A DNA stretch of 64,000 bases from the NCBI GenBank assembly GCA_031291115.1, contig JARLJQ010000017.1, forward strand, positions 48,479-112,478, read 5' to 3'. The number at the start of each line of letters is the position of its first letter. Positions within the stretch are counted from its first letter, which is position 1. Of the stretch, positions 54,092 through 63,922 are shown one piece after another. A program made the position numbers and the translations under genes. The notes under the pieces were generated by a model. That model ran no database searches, was not told where the DNA came from, and saw only the letters and a program-made list of their open reading frames with translations. Source of the stretch: Legionella sp. Its GTDB lineage: Bacteria; Pseudomonadota; Gammaproteobacteria; Legionellales; Legionellaceae.

Positions 54092-55255
54092 TTATTTCGC
54101 CGGTGCCGTGGTTGCCTCACGAGGCTCCACTTTATTACCTGGAGTAGCATTTTGTACGCCCTCAACAATCACTCGATCTTGGGCTTCTAATCCTTTCACT
54201 ACACCGCGGATTCCCTTCTCCACACCACCTAATTCAATGCGTTTTAAGACAACAGTATTCGTACTGTCCACTACCAATAAATAAGGACCAATCTGATCAT
54301 AAAGTATGGCGGTATCGGGCACCGTCAATTGTTTGGCGGGTGTGGTTACAGCAACTCGGACTTGCACAAATAATCCAGGAATAAACAGATATTCTTTATT
54401 GGGCATTATGGCTCGTAACTCCATAGTTCCTGTGGAGGCATTAAGACCAGTATTAACGAAGTCCAATGTGGCATCAAATTTAAAATCCGCATTATTTTGC
54501 ATGCTGACTTGTACCGGAATCTGATTCAGACTCTCACGTGTCATACCTTTCGCGCGAGCCGCTGCACGTAACCTGATTAAATCAATTTCATTCAAATTAA
54601 AATACACATAAATGGGATCAATCTGATCCACCGTCGCCAAATTAGTCGCAGCTCCATTACCTACCAAGTTATTTGCATCTACCAAATGGCGACCTATACG
54701 CCCATCAAAAGGAGACGCAATATGAGTGTATCCGTAATTGATCGAAGCAATTTCTGCATTAGCAACCGCCTTATCAATCTCGGCAGAAATCTCTAAAGTC
54801 TTGGCAGACCATTTCTCCACTTCATTTAATGAGGTCGCACTGTCCTTGTACATCCGCTTTTGACGCGCATATTCAGATTTAGTGTATTCAAAAGCGGCCT
54901 TTTGCGCGGCGACTGTCGCTTGAGCCGCTTTTAATTGTTCCATATAAGGCTCTGGCTGAATAACAAATAGCTCCTGCCCTTTTTTAACCAAACTGCCATC
55001 AATAAATTTTATTGAATCTAAAAAGCCCTCAACACGCGCCACAAGGTTCACGGAGTTATAAGCAACTGTAGTACCTGTTTGGGTTACGTACTGCACCATT
55101 TCTTTTACTTGCGGTTTTTGCACTACCACTGCCAAAAGCGGTATCGCGGGCGCCTTAGGTTTAGTAAATAAATGCGCTATAAAATAAAGGAACAATAAAA
55201 CAACTACAGCAATTCCTGCGTATTTAACTGATTTCGAATTTTTATTAACGTTCAT
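54092..55255 (-). CDS. RND efflux periplasmic membrane-fusion protein
   Basis: A 387-residue adaptor: N-terminal membrane anchor (YAGIAVVVLLFLYFIAHLF) without a lipobox, half lipoyl domain (VARVEGFLDSIKFIDGSLVKKGQ), alpha-hairpin (AQATVAAQKAAFEYTKSEYA ... SATSLNEVEK), second lipoyl half (IASPFDGRIGRHLVDANNLVG), beta-barrel and membrane-proximal domains (VPDTAILYDQIGPYLLVV). It joins the pump to the outer-membrane channel. Only 4 bp separate it from the channel gene upstream, so translation is probably coupled. Confidence 0.93.
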   Translation of the reverse strand: MNVNKNSKSVKYAGIAVVVLLFLYFIAHLFTKPKAPAIPLLAVVVQKPQVKEMVQYVTQTGTTVAYNSVNLVARVEGFLDSIKFIDGSLVKKGQELFVIQPEPYMEQLKAAQATVAAQKAAFEYTKSEYARQKRMYKDSATSLNEVEKWSAKTLEISAEIDKAVANAEIASINYGYTHIASPFDGRIGRHLVDANNLVGNGAATNLATVDQIDPIYVYFNLNEIDLIRLRAAARAKGMTRESLNQIPVQVSMQNNADFKFDATLDFVNTGLNASTGTMELRAIMPNKEYLFIPGLFVQVRVAVTTPAKQLTVPDTAILYDQIGPYLLVVDSTNTVVLKRIELGGVEKGIRGVVKGLEAQDRVIVEGVQNATPGNKVEPREATTAPAK

Positions 55256-55259
55256 ACGG

Positions 55260-56816
55260 TTACCATTTTGGTAGATAAAGGTCTTTTATTTTTTGTTTTT
55301 TCGTCATTGGGGGGCGATGATACTTTTGCTTCATTAATGTTCCCCAATTAGTCCGAGCCGCCATTTCAGTCTTAATCTGCTCCGGCACCACATCATTGCA
55401 ACCGCGAATTGCCCAACCACCACCCAGTGCGCGGTACAAAGCAATCAACGCTTGCGGAATATCTCCTTGCGCATTAACCAAGGAGGTTTGTACGCTCAAT
55501 TGCTGCTGTTCGGCATTAAGTACGGGCGTAAAGTCCGTCTCACCTTCTTTGTAGCGTATTAGTGCCAACTTTAAAGATTTAATGGCGGAGGTATTTGCTT
55601 TAGCCAGAAACTGCTCGGCTTTTTTTGCTTCAATATAAGCCGTAATATTATCTTGTACTTCTTGCTGCGCCTTGAGTACCAAATTAACGTAATTTAATAA
55701 AGCCTGTTGAAATACCGCGTCTTGCGCACGCACCGCATTAGTGATTTGACCGTAATTAAGCAAAGGCCAACTAAGAGCAGGACCGGTCATAACATTGCGA
55801 TTACCCCATTGAAACAAATCAGTGATTGAGGATGTGCCAATACTATTAGAACTAAAAGCAAACGTTCCCGTTAAGGACAATGCAGGGTATAAATTCGCTT
55901 GGGTTGCGCCAATGGCGGCTGATTGGCTGACCGCTTCTAATCGTGCCTGATGAATATCCGGACGTCTAACCAATGCTTCCTTAGGAATACCTACCGCAAC
56001 AGAGCCTGGCGCTCTTGGAATGCCCCGATTTTTTTTCAATACCGTATCAATGCCATTAGGAACTGTGCCCAATAAAAAGGCCAGGGCATCTTTTTGTTTT
56101 TGTAAATTACTCACTAAAGAGGGCATGGTTGCCTCAGTTTGTCCTAGTTCTGTTAATGCCTGCTCCACATCAACAAGACTGGCTTGACCGGCATTAAAAC
56201 GTGCACGGGCTATTTTTAATCCCGCTTTTTGGACCACAATGTTTGCCTTAGTGATGATAATTTGTCGCTCATAAGTACGAATTTTTACGTAGGTGCTGGC
56301 CGTATCAGAGGTGAGTGTCACCAGGGCGTTATCGTAAGCCGCAAGGGAGGCTAAAAACGCGGCGTCATTCGCCTGAATGGCGCGACGGTATTTGCCCCAA
56401 AAATCAATTTCCCAATTGGCAGAAAAGCCTAGAACTGCGGTATCGAATTTTGACGGTAATATTTGTTGAAAGGAGGTACCACCAATTTGATTGTAATTAT
56501 AATTACCAATCATCGTTTGTTGTTGCGGATACAGCTGCCCTACAGACTGCGCCAACTGTGCCCTGGTTTGTAAAACCCGCACCCCAGCAATTTGCAGAGA
56601 GAGGTTGTTCTGGTAGCTTTGATTAATGAGCGCGGTAAGCGTGGGATCATGGAATTCCTGCCACCATTTCGTATCTTTGAAAGGCGTTTCTTTAACGGTT
56701 GCATTTTTACTTGCCCAATGCGCAGCAACTTGTTTCTTCGGCTCTTTATAATTAGGGCCGACCATCATACAAGCACTAAGCAACAAACAGGTTACAAAGG
56801 TAAAAAATTTTAACAT
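55260..56816 (-). CDS. Outer-membrane efflux lipoprotein, NodT/OprM family
   Basis: A 518-residue TolC-like channel. Lipoprotein signal MLKFFTFVTCLLLSAC with lipobox L-S-A-C at residues 13-16. The two OEP repeats contain TALINQSYQNNLSLQIAGVR and RRPDIHQARLEAVSQSA, plus the paired coiled-coil segments. First gene of the tripartite pump operon, order channel, fusion protein, pump. Start at the ATG at 56816; a longer reading would place 19 non-family residues before the signal peptide. The C-terminal 40 residues (KYHRPPMTKKQKIKDLYL) extend beyond the usual family end. Confidence 0.92.
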   Translation of the reverse strand: MLKFFTFVTCLLLSACMMVGPNYKEPKKQVAAHWASKNATVKETPFKDTKWWQEFHDPTLTALINQSYQNNLSLQIAGVRVLQTRAQLAQSVGQLYPQQQTMIGNYNYNQIGGTSFQQILPSKFDTAVLGFSANWEIDFWGKYRRAIQANDAAFLASLAAYDNALVTLTSDTASTYVKIRTYERQIIITKANIVVQKAGLKIARARFNAGQASLVDVEQALTELGQTEATMPSLVSNLQKQKDALAFLLGTVPNGIDTVLKKNRGIPRAPGSVAVGIPKEALVRRPDIHQARLEAVSQSAAIGATQANLYPALSLTGTFAFSSNSIGTSSITDLFQWGNRNVMTGPALSWPLLNYGQITNAVRAQDAVFQQALLNYVNLVLKAQQEVQDNITAYIEAKKAEQFLAKANTSAIKSLKLALIRYKEGETDFTPVLNAEQQQLSVQTSLVNAQGDIPQALIALYRALGGGWAIRGCNDVVPEQIKTEMAARTNWGTLMKQKYHRPPMTKKQKIKDLYLPKW

Positions 56817-57056
56817 AAGCGCTAATATTTCCCTATCCAGGCTGTTTTTCTTCCAATGAAAATCTGGTGACACTAAAAATAAGGGTGCATCATTATAATG
56901 ACTGTATCATCACTATTTCTGATTTGATAGTACATTCAATGATTTTCTAAATCTGAATGCCTCGAAGGCTTACCGCCATTAAATTGTATTTAATGGCGGT
57001 TGCAATCTAATAATTTCAAAGGGGTAAAATAAATACTTGGATAAATTATAAGAGGA

Positions 57057-58175
57057 TTATTTAGCTCTTTTTATTCGCAACTGCACTTCTTCATCGTCAT
57101 GACAGCCTTGAACTTGAACCATTTTATGCTTTTTCGTTAAAGAAAAAAATCGAGGATTTGAAGCCATCATTGAGGAAGCTTGTTGTGCCGATCCGGAGCT
57201 ATTATCCGCGGCAAGGGGAGCAACATGTTCTTCCTGCTCCACTACGTCCATATTAAGGGGTTCCAGCTGCACTAATTCCTGCGGCTCGGCTACCAGTGAC
57301 TCTTGATGAGTTACTTGTGCAATAACGCGTTCTAGCAATCCTTGCATCATTAAGAAATTGGTTCTCTCATCATTTCTTTTTTTCTTTTTTGGAGAAGATG
57401 GCGGTGTAGAATAAGGATCTCTCTCTGTGGCCGCAGCTGGAGCAGGGATTGCAGCAAAAACTGGAAATTGCGGAATCTCTTGATGAGCTAAAAGAATGGC
57501 ATTTCTAATAATATCGGGGATAAGCTCCTGCATTTTTTCCTTATTTATTTTTGCCTGTATACCCGAGCTGGTTTTAATAAAAAAATACTCCGAATTATCC
57601 GAATTAAGTATTGGGCATAAGGTCAAAATCATTAGAGGCCAGATAATACTGATATCAAAAGGAAGAAAATCGCCGCTGCAATTGGTGATTTTAGTAATTC
57701 TTGAAAAATCTTTGGAGAAAAAAATATTTCCCGCAGCAAGACAAGAAGAAGCCATCTGCTTATGACCAGGAATTGTATTTGAAGGCCTCCCTTCAGGAGC
57801 AAAGAGAATTTGCATCTCTCTAGTTACGAGATAACGTATCGAGTATTTTTCATTATATTCAGAAGTGGTTTCATGATAATCCTCAAAATCCCAGTCGTTG
57901 ATTTTTTTTAACTCATCTAATAAAACATGTAACTTATTTATAGTGGCAATTCTATATTGAGGAGCGGCTGGCGAATAGGTTAGCCTTGGTGCTGGCGTAT
58001 AAAAAGAAGTGCCGTTATGTGCTGCATTAAAAAAGGTATCTAAACTTTGTAAATCAAATTCATTATGTGCATTTGCCTCAGTTACATCTTCAGTTATATC
58101 TATAGAGGAAGCAATTGGAACATTATGAGTTGGAGTATTCGTATACTCAGGAGCTGGAGGGGAAGTTTGCGGCAT
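57057..58175 (-). CDS. Orphan protein with NLS-like motif, possible effector
   Basis: A 372-residue soluble protein. The Pro/Thr-rich N-terminus (about 1-75) is followed by a globular region with RPSNTIPGHKQMASSCLAAG and ITNCSGDFLPF (about 130-172), which looks like a conserved module, but I cannot name the family. PPSSPKKKKRND (258-269) has the form of a classical monopartite nuclear localisation signal (PKKKKR, 262-267). The tail is acidic, then basic (DDEEVQLRIKRAK). With no signal peptide and a clear own promoter, a host-directed effector is a reasonable guess. A weak GAGC precedes the ATG. Confidence 0.6.
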   Translation of the reverse strand: MPQTSPPAPEYTNTPTHNVPIASSIDITEDVTEANAHNEFDLQSLDTFFNAAHNGTSFYTPAPRLTYSPAAPQYRIATINKLHVLLDELKKINDWDFEDYHETTSEYNEKYSIRYLVTREMQILFAPEGRPSNTIPGHKQMASSCLAAGNIFFSKDFSRITKITNCSGDFLPFDISIIWPLMILTLCPILNSDNSEYFFIKTSSGIQAKINKEKMQELIPDIIRNAILLAHQEIPQFPVFAAIPAPAAATERDPYSTPPSSPKKKKRNDERTNFLMMQGLLERVIAQVTHQESLVAEPQELVQLEPLNMDVVEQEEHVAPLAADNSSGSAQQASSMMASNPRFFSLTKKHKMVQVQGCHDDEEVQLRIKRAK

Positions 58176-58208
58176 AACAATTTGCTCAATAAAAAACTAT
58201 ATAGCGCA

Positions 58209-58237
58209 ATATTATTTCATTTAAATGGGGAAAGCAA
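58209..58237 (-). promoter_or_regulatory. Promoter of the NLS-motif orphan gene
   Basis: On the minus strand TTGCTT (58237-58232), 17 bp, TAATAT (58214-58209), about 35 bp before the start codon at 58175. Confidence 0.5.
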
Positions 58238-58321
58238 GATCTCTAAAGTTCGCGGGGCGAAGGTGAGCCTAAGACAATAGCCCGGAATACGCTCTGAATG
58301 ACATTAACTTAACGCCAGTTC

Positions 58322-58370
58322 TGGATAAGGGAGCCATTAGATCCAGTCTCTACCGAGATCCGTTCGTGCT
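58322..58370. repeat. Dispersed palindromic repeat fragment (copy 2)
   Basis: Reads GGATAAGGGAGCCATTAGAT, then CCAGTCTCTACCGAGATCCG, then TTCGTGCTG. It is the counterpart of 29718-29772 and lies in the gap between parC and the orphan gene. The internal GATCC/GGATC pairing is weaker here. Confidence 0.6.
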
Positions 58371-58411
58371 GAGGAGGAGCAGAACTGACGTGAACTTAAT
58401 GGCGAGGAGTT

Positions 58412-60661
58412 TTACTCTTTGCTTTGCTCAGCCCCAATGACCTGCAATTGAGTCACGTTTTGCAAACCACGAGGCAAGTGATTACCACGACGGCCTCGTT
58501 CGCCTTGATAATGCGCCAAATCTGCGCCCTTCAAGGTGAAATGACGTTTACCCGCATGCACGGTGAGCGCATCATTGCCTGATAAAATCTGCACATCAAT
58601 CACATATTCTTCTCTTGATGCCGCTTTTGCAGAAGGTATGCCAATTAATTTATTACCCTTACCCCGTGTTAATGCAGGTAATTCTTTTACAGGAAATACT
58701 AACAATCGTCCCACACTGGTAACGCAAGCAACTAAAAGATCATCCTTATTAGGCAGCAATCGCGGTGGTAAAATCAAACTGGATTCTGGCAATTTAATAC
58801 AGGCTTTACCGTTACGGTTTTTTACATAAAGATCTTCCACCTTCGCAATAAAACCATAACCCGCATCACTGGCTAATAACACCAACTGCTCTGGCTCCCC
58901 GCCTAAAATCGTCTCAAACAAAACGCCTTCAGCTGGATTTAATTTACCGGTCAATGGCTCACCTTGACCCCGCGCCGAAGGCAGTACATGCCCAGGAAGA
59001 GAATACACTTTTCCTTCGCTATCAAAAAAGACCACTTGTTGATTTGAACGTGCGGTGGTTTGTGATTTAAACTCATCTCCCGCTTTATAACTTAACTCAG
59101 TCCCATTTACATCATGACCTTTAGCCGCTCTGACCCAGCCATTTTTTGACAAGACAACAGTAATTGGCTCATTAGGCAGAATGTCTTCTTCTTTTAAGGC
59201 TTGTGACTCTTGACGCGCAATTATTGGCGAACGACGTACATCACCAAACTCATCTCGGTCTTTAATAATTTCTTCTTTTACTAAGCTCTTCAAACGTTGT
59301 TCACTGGCTAAAATATCTTGCAAATGATTACGTTCGGTACTTAGCTCATCCAGTTCACTACGTAATTTAAACTCTTCAAGCTTTGCCAAATGACGCAGTT
59401 TCATTTCTAAAATAGCTTCAGCCTGACGCTCGCTAAGATTAAACCGTGCAATTAATCCTTGCTTGGGATTATCATGCTCACGGATGATGGCTATCACTTC
59501 ATCGATATTTAAATAGGCGACGAGCAAGCCTTCAAGCACATGAATTCGTTCCAGTACTTTAGCTAAACGATATTCCAAACGTCTTTTCACCACACCCACG
59601 CGATAAGTCAGCCATTCACCTAAAATAGTCACCAGGCTTTTTACGCGCGGCTTGCCATCGAGGCCAATCATATTAAAATTAACCCGATAACTACGCTCTA
59701 AATCTGTGGTTGCAAATAAATGCGACATTAATCCTTCCGCATCCACACGATTAGAACGAGGAATAATAACCAAGCGTGTTGGGTGCTCATGGTCGGATTC
59801 ATCACGTAGATCTTCAACCATAGGCAGTTTTTTCTGTTGCATCTGTGCGGCAATTTGTTCCATTATTTTTGCGCCAGAAACCTGATACGGCAGGGCGGTA
59901 ATAACAATGTTTTGCTTTTCCTGATTATAAATAGCGCGCATTTTAACCGAGCCATTACCGGTTTGGTACATCGTGTTAATCACTTCGGGGGCGGTAATGA
60001 TTTCTGCGGCAGTAGGAAAATCAGGTCCTTTAATAAACTGGGAAATCGCGGTTAAATCAGCTTCCGGGTGCTCTAATAAATGCACACAGGCATTGGCCAC
60101 CTCAGTTAAATTATGCGGCAAAATATCAGAAGACATCCCTACAGCAATACCGGTTGCGCCATTTAATAAAATATTAGGTAAACGTGCTGGCAATAAAGAA
60201 GGCTCTTGTAAGGTACCATCAAAATTATCTACCCAATCAACCGTACCTTGCTGTAATTCCGCCAATAAAACTTCTGCATAAGGTGATAAACGTGCTTCGG
60301 TATACCGCATGGCCGCGAAGGATTTAGGATCATCTGGCGAGCCCCAGTTACCTTGCCCGTCCACAAAAGGATAGCGGTAAGAGAAGGGTTGTGCCATTAA
60401 AACCATCGCTTCATAACAGGCACTATCACCATGTGGATGGAACTTACCCAACACATCCCCCACGGTACGTGCGGATTTTTTATGTTTTGCAGTGGCTTTT
60501 AAACCAAGCTCAGACATCGCATAAACAATACGACGCTGAACGGGTTTTAAACCATCAGCAATATGCGGTAAGGCCCTATCCAGGATGACGTACATTGAAT
60601 AATCAAGGTAGGCTTTTTCAGTAAATTCGGTCAGTTCTTTTCGTTCGGTAGCTTCATTCAT
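58412..60661 (-). CDS. parC: DNA topoisomerase IV subunit A
   Basis: A 749-residue type IIA topoisomerase subunit that decatenates daughter chromosomes with ParE. With the start at ATG 60661 the key residues fall exactly on E. coli numbering: quinolone-region S80 and E84 ([10 protein letters not shown]) and catalytic Y120 (AAMRY). Both quinolone positions have wild-type residues, so no target-mediated resistance is seen. The GyrA-like C-terminal beta-pinwheel ([34 protein letters not shown]) is shortened as in ParC and lacks a GyrA box. Upstream GTG and ATG codons have no better ribosome-binding site. parE is not adjacent. Confidence 0.95.
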   Translation of the reverse strand: MNEATERKELTEFTEKAYLDYSMYVILDRALPHIADGLKPVQRRIVYAMSELGLKATAKHKKSARTVGDVLGKFHPHGDSACYEAMVLMAQPFSYRYPFVDGQGNWGSPDDPKSFAAMRYTEARLSPYAEVLLAELQQGTVDWVDNFDGTLQEPSLLPARLPNILLNGATGIAVGMSSDILPHNLTEVANACVHLLEHPEADLTAISQFIKGPDFPTAAEIITAPEVINTMYQTGNGSVKMRAIYNQEKQNIVITALPYQVSGAKIMEQIAAQMQQKKLPMVEDLRDESDHEHPTRLVIIPRSNRVDAEGLMSHLFATTDLERSYRVNFNMIGLDGKPRVKSLVTILGEWLTYRVGVVKRRLEYRLAKVLERIHVLEGLLVAYLNIDEVIAIIREHDNPKQGLIARFNLSERQAEAILEMKLRHLAKLEEFKLRSELDELSTERNHLQDILASEQRLKSLVKEEIIKDRDEFGDVRRSPIIARQESQALKEEDILPNEPITVVLSKNGWVRAAKGHDVNGTELSYKAGDEFKSQTTARSNQQVVFFDSEGKVYSLPGHVLPSARGQGEPLTGKLNPAEGVLFETILGGEPEQLVLLASDAGYGFIAKVEDLYVKNRNGKACIKLPESSLILPPRLLPNKDDLLVACVTSVGRLLVFPVKELPALTRGKGNKLIGIPSAKAASREEYVIDVQILSGNDALTVHAGKRHFTLKGADLAHYQGERGRRGNHLPRGLQNVTQLQVIGAEQSKE

Positions 60662-61081
60662 AATTTTTTTAATCATCGTAGTATTAATCACTATTTAATC
60701 ATCGTAACACCGTATTGCAAAGCGATTTTAACAAAGGAATTGAATTGTTAGAAATAAAAACACTCTGTGGGTTGTGAATAACTTTTTATGCTCTATCAGT
60801 TAAAGTGGCAAATATATCATAACTCAATGTTTTTTAATGCTTTTTAGATTTTTGGTTTTAAGGAAATCTGATTAACCTGTGGATAACCCTGTGTATTAAC
60901 CTAGTATAAGTCAACTAAGCCTTTGTAAGTTAGACTTTTTTTCTGCTTTAAATTAAAACTTGCTGCCAATATTATAGCGCACTGTGATAACCGAGGGCAG
61001 AAAAATTTCGGTTATCACAGTGTGGATAAGAGGATTATTAGACCTACAGCACGAACAGATCATGATGGAGGCAGGCACTCA
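60662..61081. other. Gene-free region with DnaA-box-like sites and a 15-bp palindrome
   Basis: 420 bp between parC and the surface-protein gene. It holds DnaA-box matches TGTGAATAA (60773-60781), TGTGGATAA (60879-60887) and TGTGGATAA (61021-61029), the latter two perfect, all in one orientation. A perfect 15-bp inverted repeat, CACTGTGATAACCGA (60980-60994) and complement (61008-61022), with a 13-nt centre overlaps the last box by two bases. The palindrome may terminate the surface-protein gene or serve as a protein-binding site. Confidence 0.55.
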
Positions 61082-63922
61082 TTAACAATCAGTAAATGTC
61101 ACTCCATTAGTTGAGCATTGTGATTTTGGAGTACTGTTATTAGTTACTACACCTGTAGTAGGAAACGCCGTACCATGAGCTGTTATGGCACTAATGAAAC
61201 TGGACGCACTTCCTTGGAATAGAACAGAGCTACCCCCTTGTACGCCAAAAACATTCACGTTACCACTATTGGTCGCAAGACCACTCGACTCTGATTTAAC
61301 GGTGGAGTTGGTAACAATGGAACTAGTACCTGAAAACACGCCCACGGACTGAGTAGTACTCCCAACTCCATCAGCATTACCCGTTGTTTTTGCAATTATC
61401 GTTGAATTTACTACGTTAACATTTTGATTCGCAAAAACCCCAAAAACAGTTGCATCACCAGCACTTATAGCATTACCGCTTGACTGGACTGAAACAGTGG
61501 TATTAGTAAGAGAAATAGTAGTATCAGAACGAACTCCATTTGCCTGTGCAAAGGAGCTATTTGTTACATTACCTGTTGTATGCGCATTAATGGTTGAACC
61601 TGTTATTGTAGCTTTAGAATAAACAGCAAATACTGTTCCATCGCCGTGATTGGAAGTATTCCCACTGGAACTTACTTGAATGGTTGAGTTATTAATCAGT
61701 GTATTGCCAGCGATAGAACGCACTCCTAATGCTTGCACATTACTACCAACGCCATCAGCGCTGCCTTTGCTTTGCGCATTAAGCGTCACATTAGTTAAGT
61801 TAACAGCAGTAGCACCCTGGACACCAAATACAGTATTAGAACCACCATTAGTCACAGCTCCTGTCGTTGTTGCATTGATGGTTGAGTTGAGTACTGTAGC
61901 AGCACCAGCCCCTGATTGAATCCCCCTTGCCTCGGCAATACTTCCATTCCCATCTGCAGTACCTGTCGTTAACACATTAATGGTCGAATCAGTCACTGCA
62001 ATGTCCGTTGAGGTAGATAAAGCGGTTGCGCGAGTTCGGCTGTTGTTGGCGGCTTTTCCATGAGATATCACGTTAACCGTTGATTTATTTATTTGCAGAC
62101 TCGTCACACTAGCACCCGTACTTCGAGCAGAGCTATTTAAGCTAAGCGCATTACCCGTGGTTTCAGTATTAATCACGCTATTGTTTATAACGACGCTATC
62201 TCCGAGAACAGCAAATGCATCCGTATTACCATTAATTCCAGCATTGCCTGTTGATAAGGCATTAATTGTTGTTCCAGTTATTGTAGTATTCTGACCACCA
62301 ACAATACCGAGTACAGCATTGTAGCCCCGATTATCAGCGTTTCCACTGGCTGTAACACTAATTGAAGAACTACTTATGCTGGAATCACCATTATTATTTA
62401 GGATGCCAATGGCTTGTGCAGAGGTTCCAGAACCATCAGCATTCCCTGATGCCTGTGCGTTAACAGTTGAGCCTACCATGTTTACTCCATTAAGGCTCAT
62501 AATTCCATAACTCACCGCTTGTTGGCCTGCGCCAAGTGCATTCTTGGTATTGGTCGCAACTATGCTAGTCTGATTAATGAACGCTTTTTGCCCGGAATAT
62601 AAACTCACGACACTCACATTATCGCTGCTGGTATTAGAGCCTTGAATGTCACTGTCTGTAACAGTCAGATTACCAGTGGCCCCGGTACTTACTACTGATG
62701 CAGTGAGAAATCCAGCTGTTGTGCTGAAATCAATAATATCAGTTGGAATAACCTGGTTCACGTTATTTACTCTCATATCATAAAGCGCGCCATTGGCTAC
62801 AACTGCTTTTGTGCCCCAGATTAATGCGCCATTAATCAATGGTCGGTTAGCCCCAGTTGCCGGATTTAACCAGCCGGTTGTTCTACCATACACAGACTGC
62901 CCATTTTGCAGGTTGACCCAATTATTATTGTTCAGGGGATTTTTAGGAATAACATAAGAGCCCGTAGCAAAATAAAGGTTGGCGTCAGGTGCTAGCACAT
63001 TTATTTGGGCAGCTGTTGCAGAATCAATTGTTAGACATGGGTTTTCAGCAGTACAGTTTGCAAGTGTAGTGGCCGCCCCTAGAGGGTACGCGCCATTAGG
63101 GCTGAAAAACCAGATGTTATTCGACATTACAGCCGGTCCATCAGCTACGAAACTCTTGCGGGTGGGCACGGCTTCACCGTAGGATTGGCGTGCAATATGA
63201 CGAATAATTGGTGAGGTCATACGCTGTTCCAAAGTTTTGATAGGTGCGGAAGAGCCACCAAAACTTACTCGTAAACCTACTGCAAAACGGTTTTTATTTT
63301 GATTGTCGTAGTTATTTTGAATCAGTAAAGAAGCATGCTCATTAATTACTGCCTCTATATTTGCCTCGACCCCATTAATATTTATAGCGTCTTTATAATT
63401 GAAATGATAACCACCTACACGAAGCCAAAACCCTTTGCCGTAATCAAAAAATTTACCTGCTTCCAACTCCACTCCAGGACCAATCTCCTCTACTAAAGCC
63501 ACGGGCGTATCAAAAAAACTATGACCGGCGGCAGTAAATAATTTATTTTGCTTCCCAGAGTCTTGTAACACAGTTACGGGGATTTGACTGGCTAAGGTAT
63601 GTCTATAAGCCTGATTGCGATGGCTGACCGGAACATAGCCTTGTAAGCGGGCTTCATAATGTTCATTTAGCCATTCAAGACCTGGGTTTAATTGCCAGAA
63701 ATCTTTATTCAGTTCCGTTTGATAATAATCTGTAAAAAGATAAGCACCAGCAATGCCTCGACCGAGTACAGTCTGTTGCATGCCACGATAACCCAAACCA
63801 CCACTAAAGGCCTTGCGCCCTTCTTGACCTAGCATTGCTGCGCCATCTGCAAAAAAAATCAAGGGTCGCGCTACCTCGTGAAAGATTCCGGGACGTCCCA
63901 GTCCCCGAAATCGACTCGCCAA
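61082..63922 (-). CDS. Large repetitive surface protein, inverse-autotransporter-like barrel with beta-helix repeats; 5' end doubtful
   Basis: 946 codons as read from a TTG at 63922. Residues about 15-230 resemble the intimin/invasin-type inverse autotransporter barrel (FADGAAMLG, SGGLGYRG, FTDYY, WLRVGGYHF, RFAVGLRVSFGG). A middle region of about 180 residues follows (CTAENPCLTIDSATAAQIN), then about fifteen repeats of about 33 residues (NSTINxxTTGN...GV.S / VFGV) that should form a right-handed parallel beta-helix, ending CSTNGVTFTDC. No signal peptide is present and in-frame stops occur at 63932-63934 and 63959-63961. The TTG therefore may not be the real start and the gene may be 5'-truncated, frameshifted or continue in error at the window edge. 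Function: probable adhesin. Confidence 0.7.
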   Translation of the reverse strand: MASRFRGLGRPGIFHEVARPLIFFADGAAMLGQEGRKAFSGGLGYRGMQQTVLGRGIAGAYLFTDYYQTELNKDFWQLNPGLEWLNEHYEARLQGYVPVSHRNQAYRHTLASQIPVTVLQDSGKQNKLFTAAGHSFFDTPVALVEEIGPGVELEAGKFFDYGKGFWLRVGGYHFNYKDAININGVEANIEAVINEHASLLIQNNYDNQNKNRFAVGLRVSFGGSSAPIKTLEQRMTSPIIRHIARQSYGEAVPTRKSFVADGPAVMSNNIWFFSPNGAYPLGAATTLANCTAENPCLTIDSATAAQINVLAPDANLYFATGSYVIPKNPLNNNNWVNLQNGQSVYGRTTGWLNPATGANRPLINGALIWGTKAVVANGALYDMRVNNVNQVIPTDIIDFSTTAGFLTASVVSTGATGNLTVTDSDIQGSNTSSDNVSVVSLYSGQKAFINQTSIVATNTKNALGAGQQAVSYGIMSLNGVNMVGSTVNAQASGNADGSGTSAQAIGILNNNGDSSISSSSISVTASGNADNRGYNAVLGIVGGQNTTITGTTINALSTGNAGINGNTDAFAVLGDSVVINNSVINTETTGNALSLNSSARSTGASVTSLQINKSTVNVISHGKAANNSRTRATALSTSTDIAVTDSTINVLTTGTADGNGSIAEARGIQSGAGAATVLNSTINATTTGAVTNGGSNTVFGVQGATAVNLTNVTLNAQSKGSADGVGSNVQALGVRSIAGNTLINNSTIQVSSSGNTSNHGDGTVFAVYSKATITGSTINAHTTGNVTNSSFAQANGVRSDTTISLTNTTVSVQSSGNAISAGDATVFGVFANQNVNVVNSTIIAKTTGNADGVGSTTQSVGVFSGTSSIVTNSTVKSESSGLATNSGNVNVFGVQGGSSVLFQGSASSFISAITAHGTAFPTTGVVTNNSTPKSQCSTNGVTFTDC

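Noticed and set aside
60662..61081. Chromosomal replication origin
   Set aside because: Only three boxes, no dnaA/dnaN/gidA neighbours and no clear 13-mer unwinding array.
61100..62600. CRISPR or tandem DNA repeat array in the surface gene
   Set aside because: The repeats are degenerate at DNA level and in frame with a protein; spacing and sequence are not CRISPR-like.
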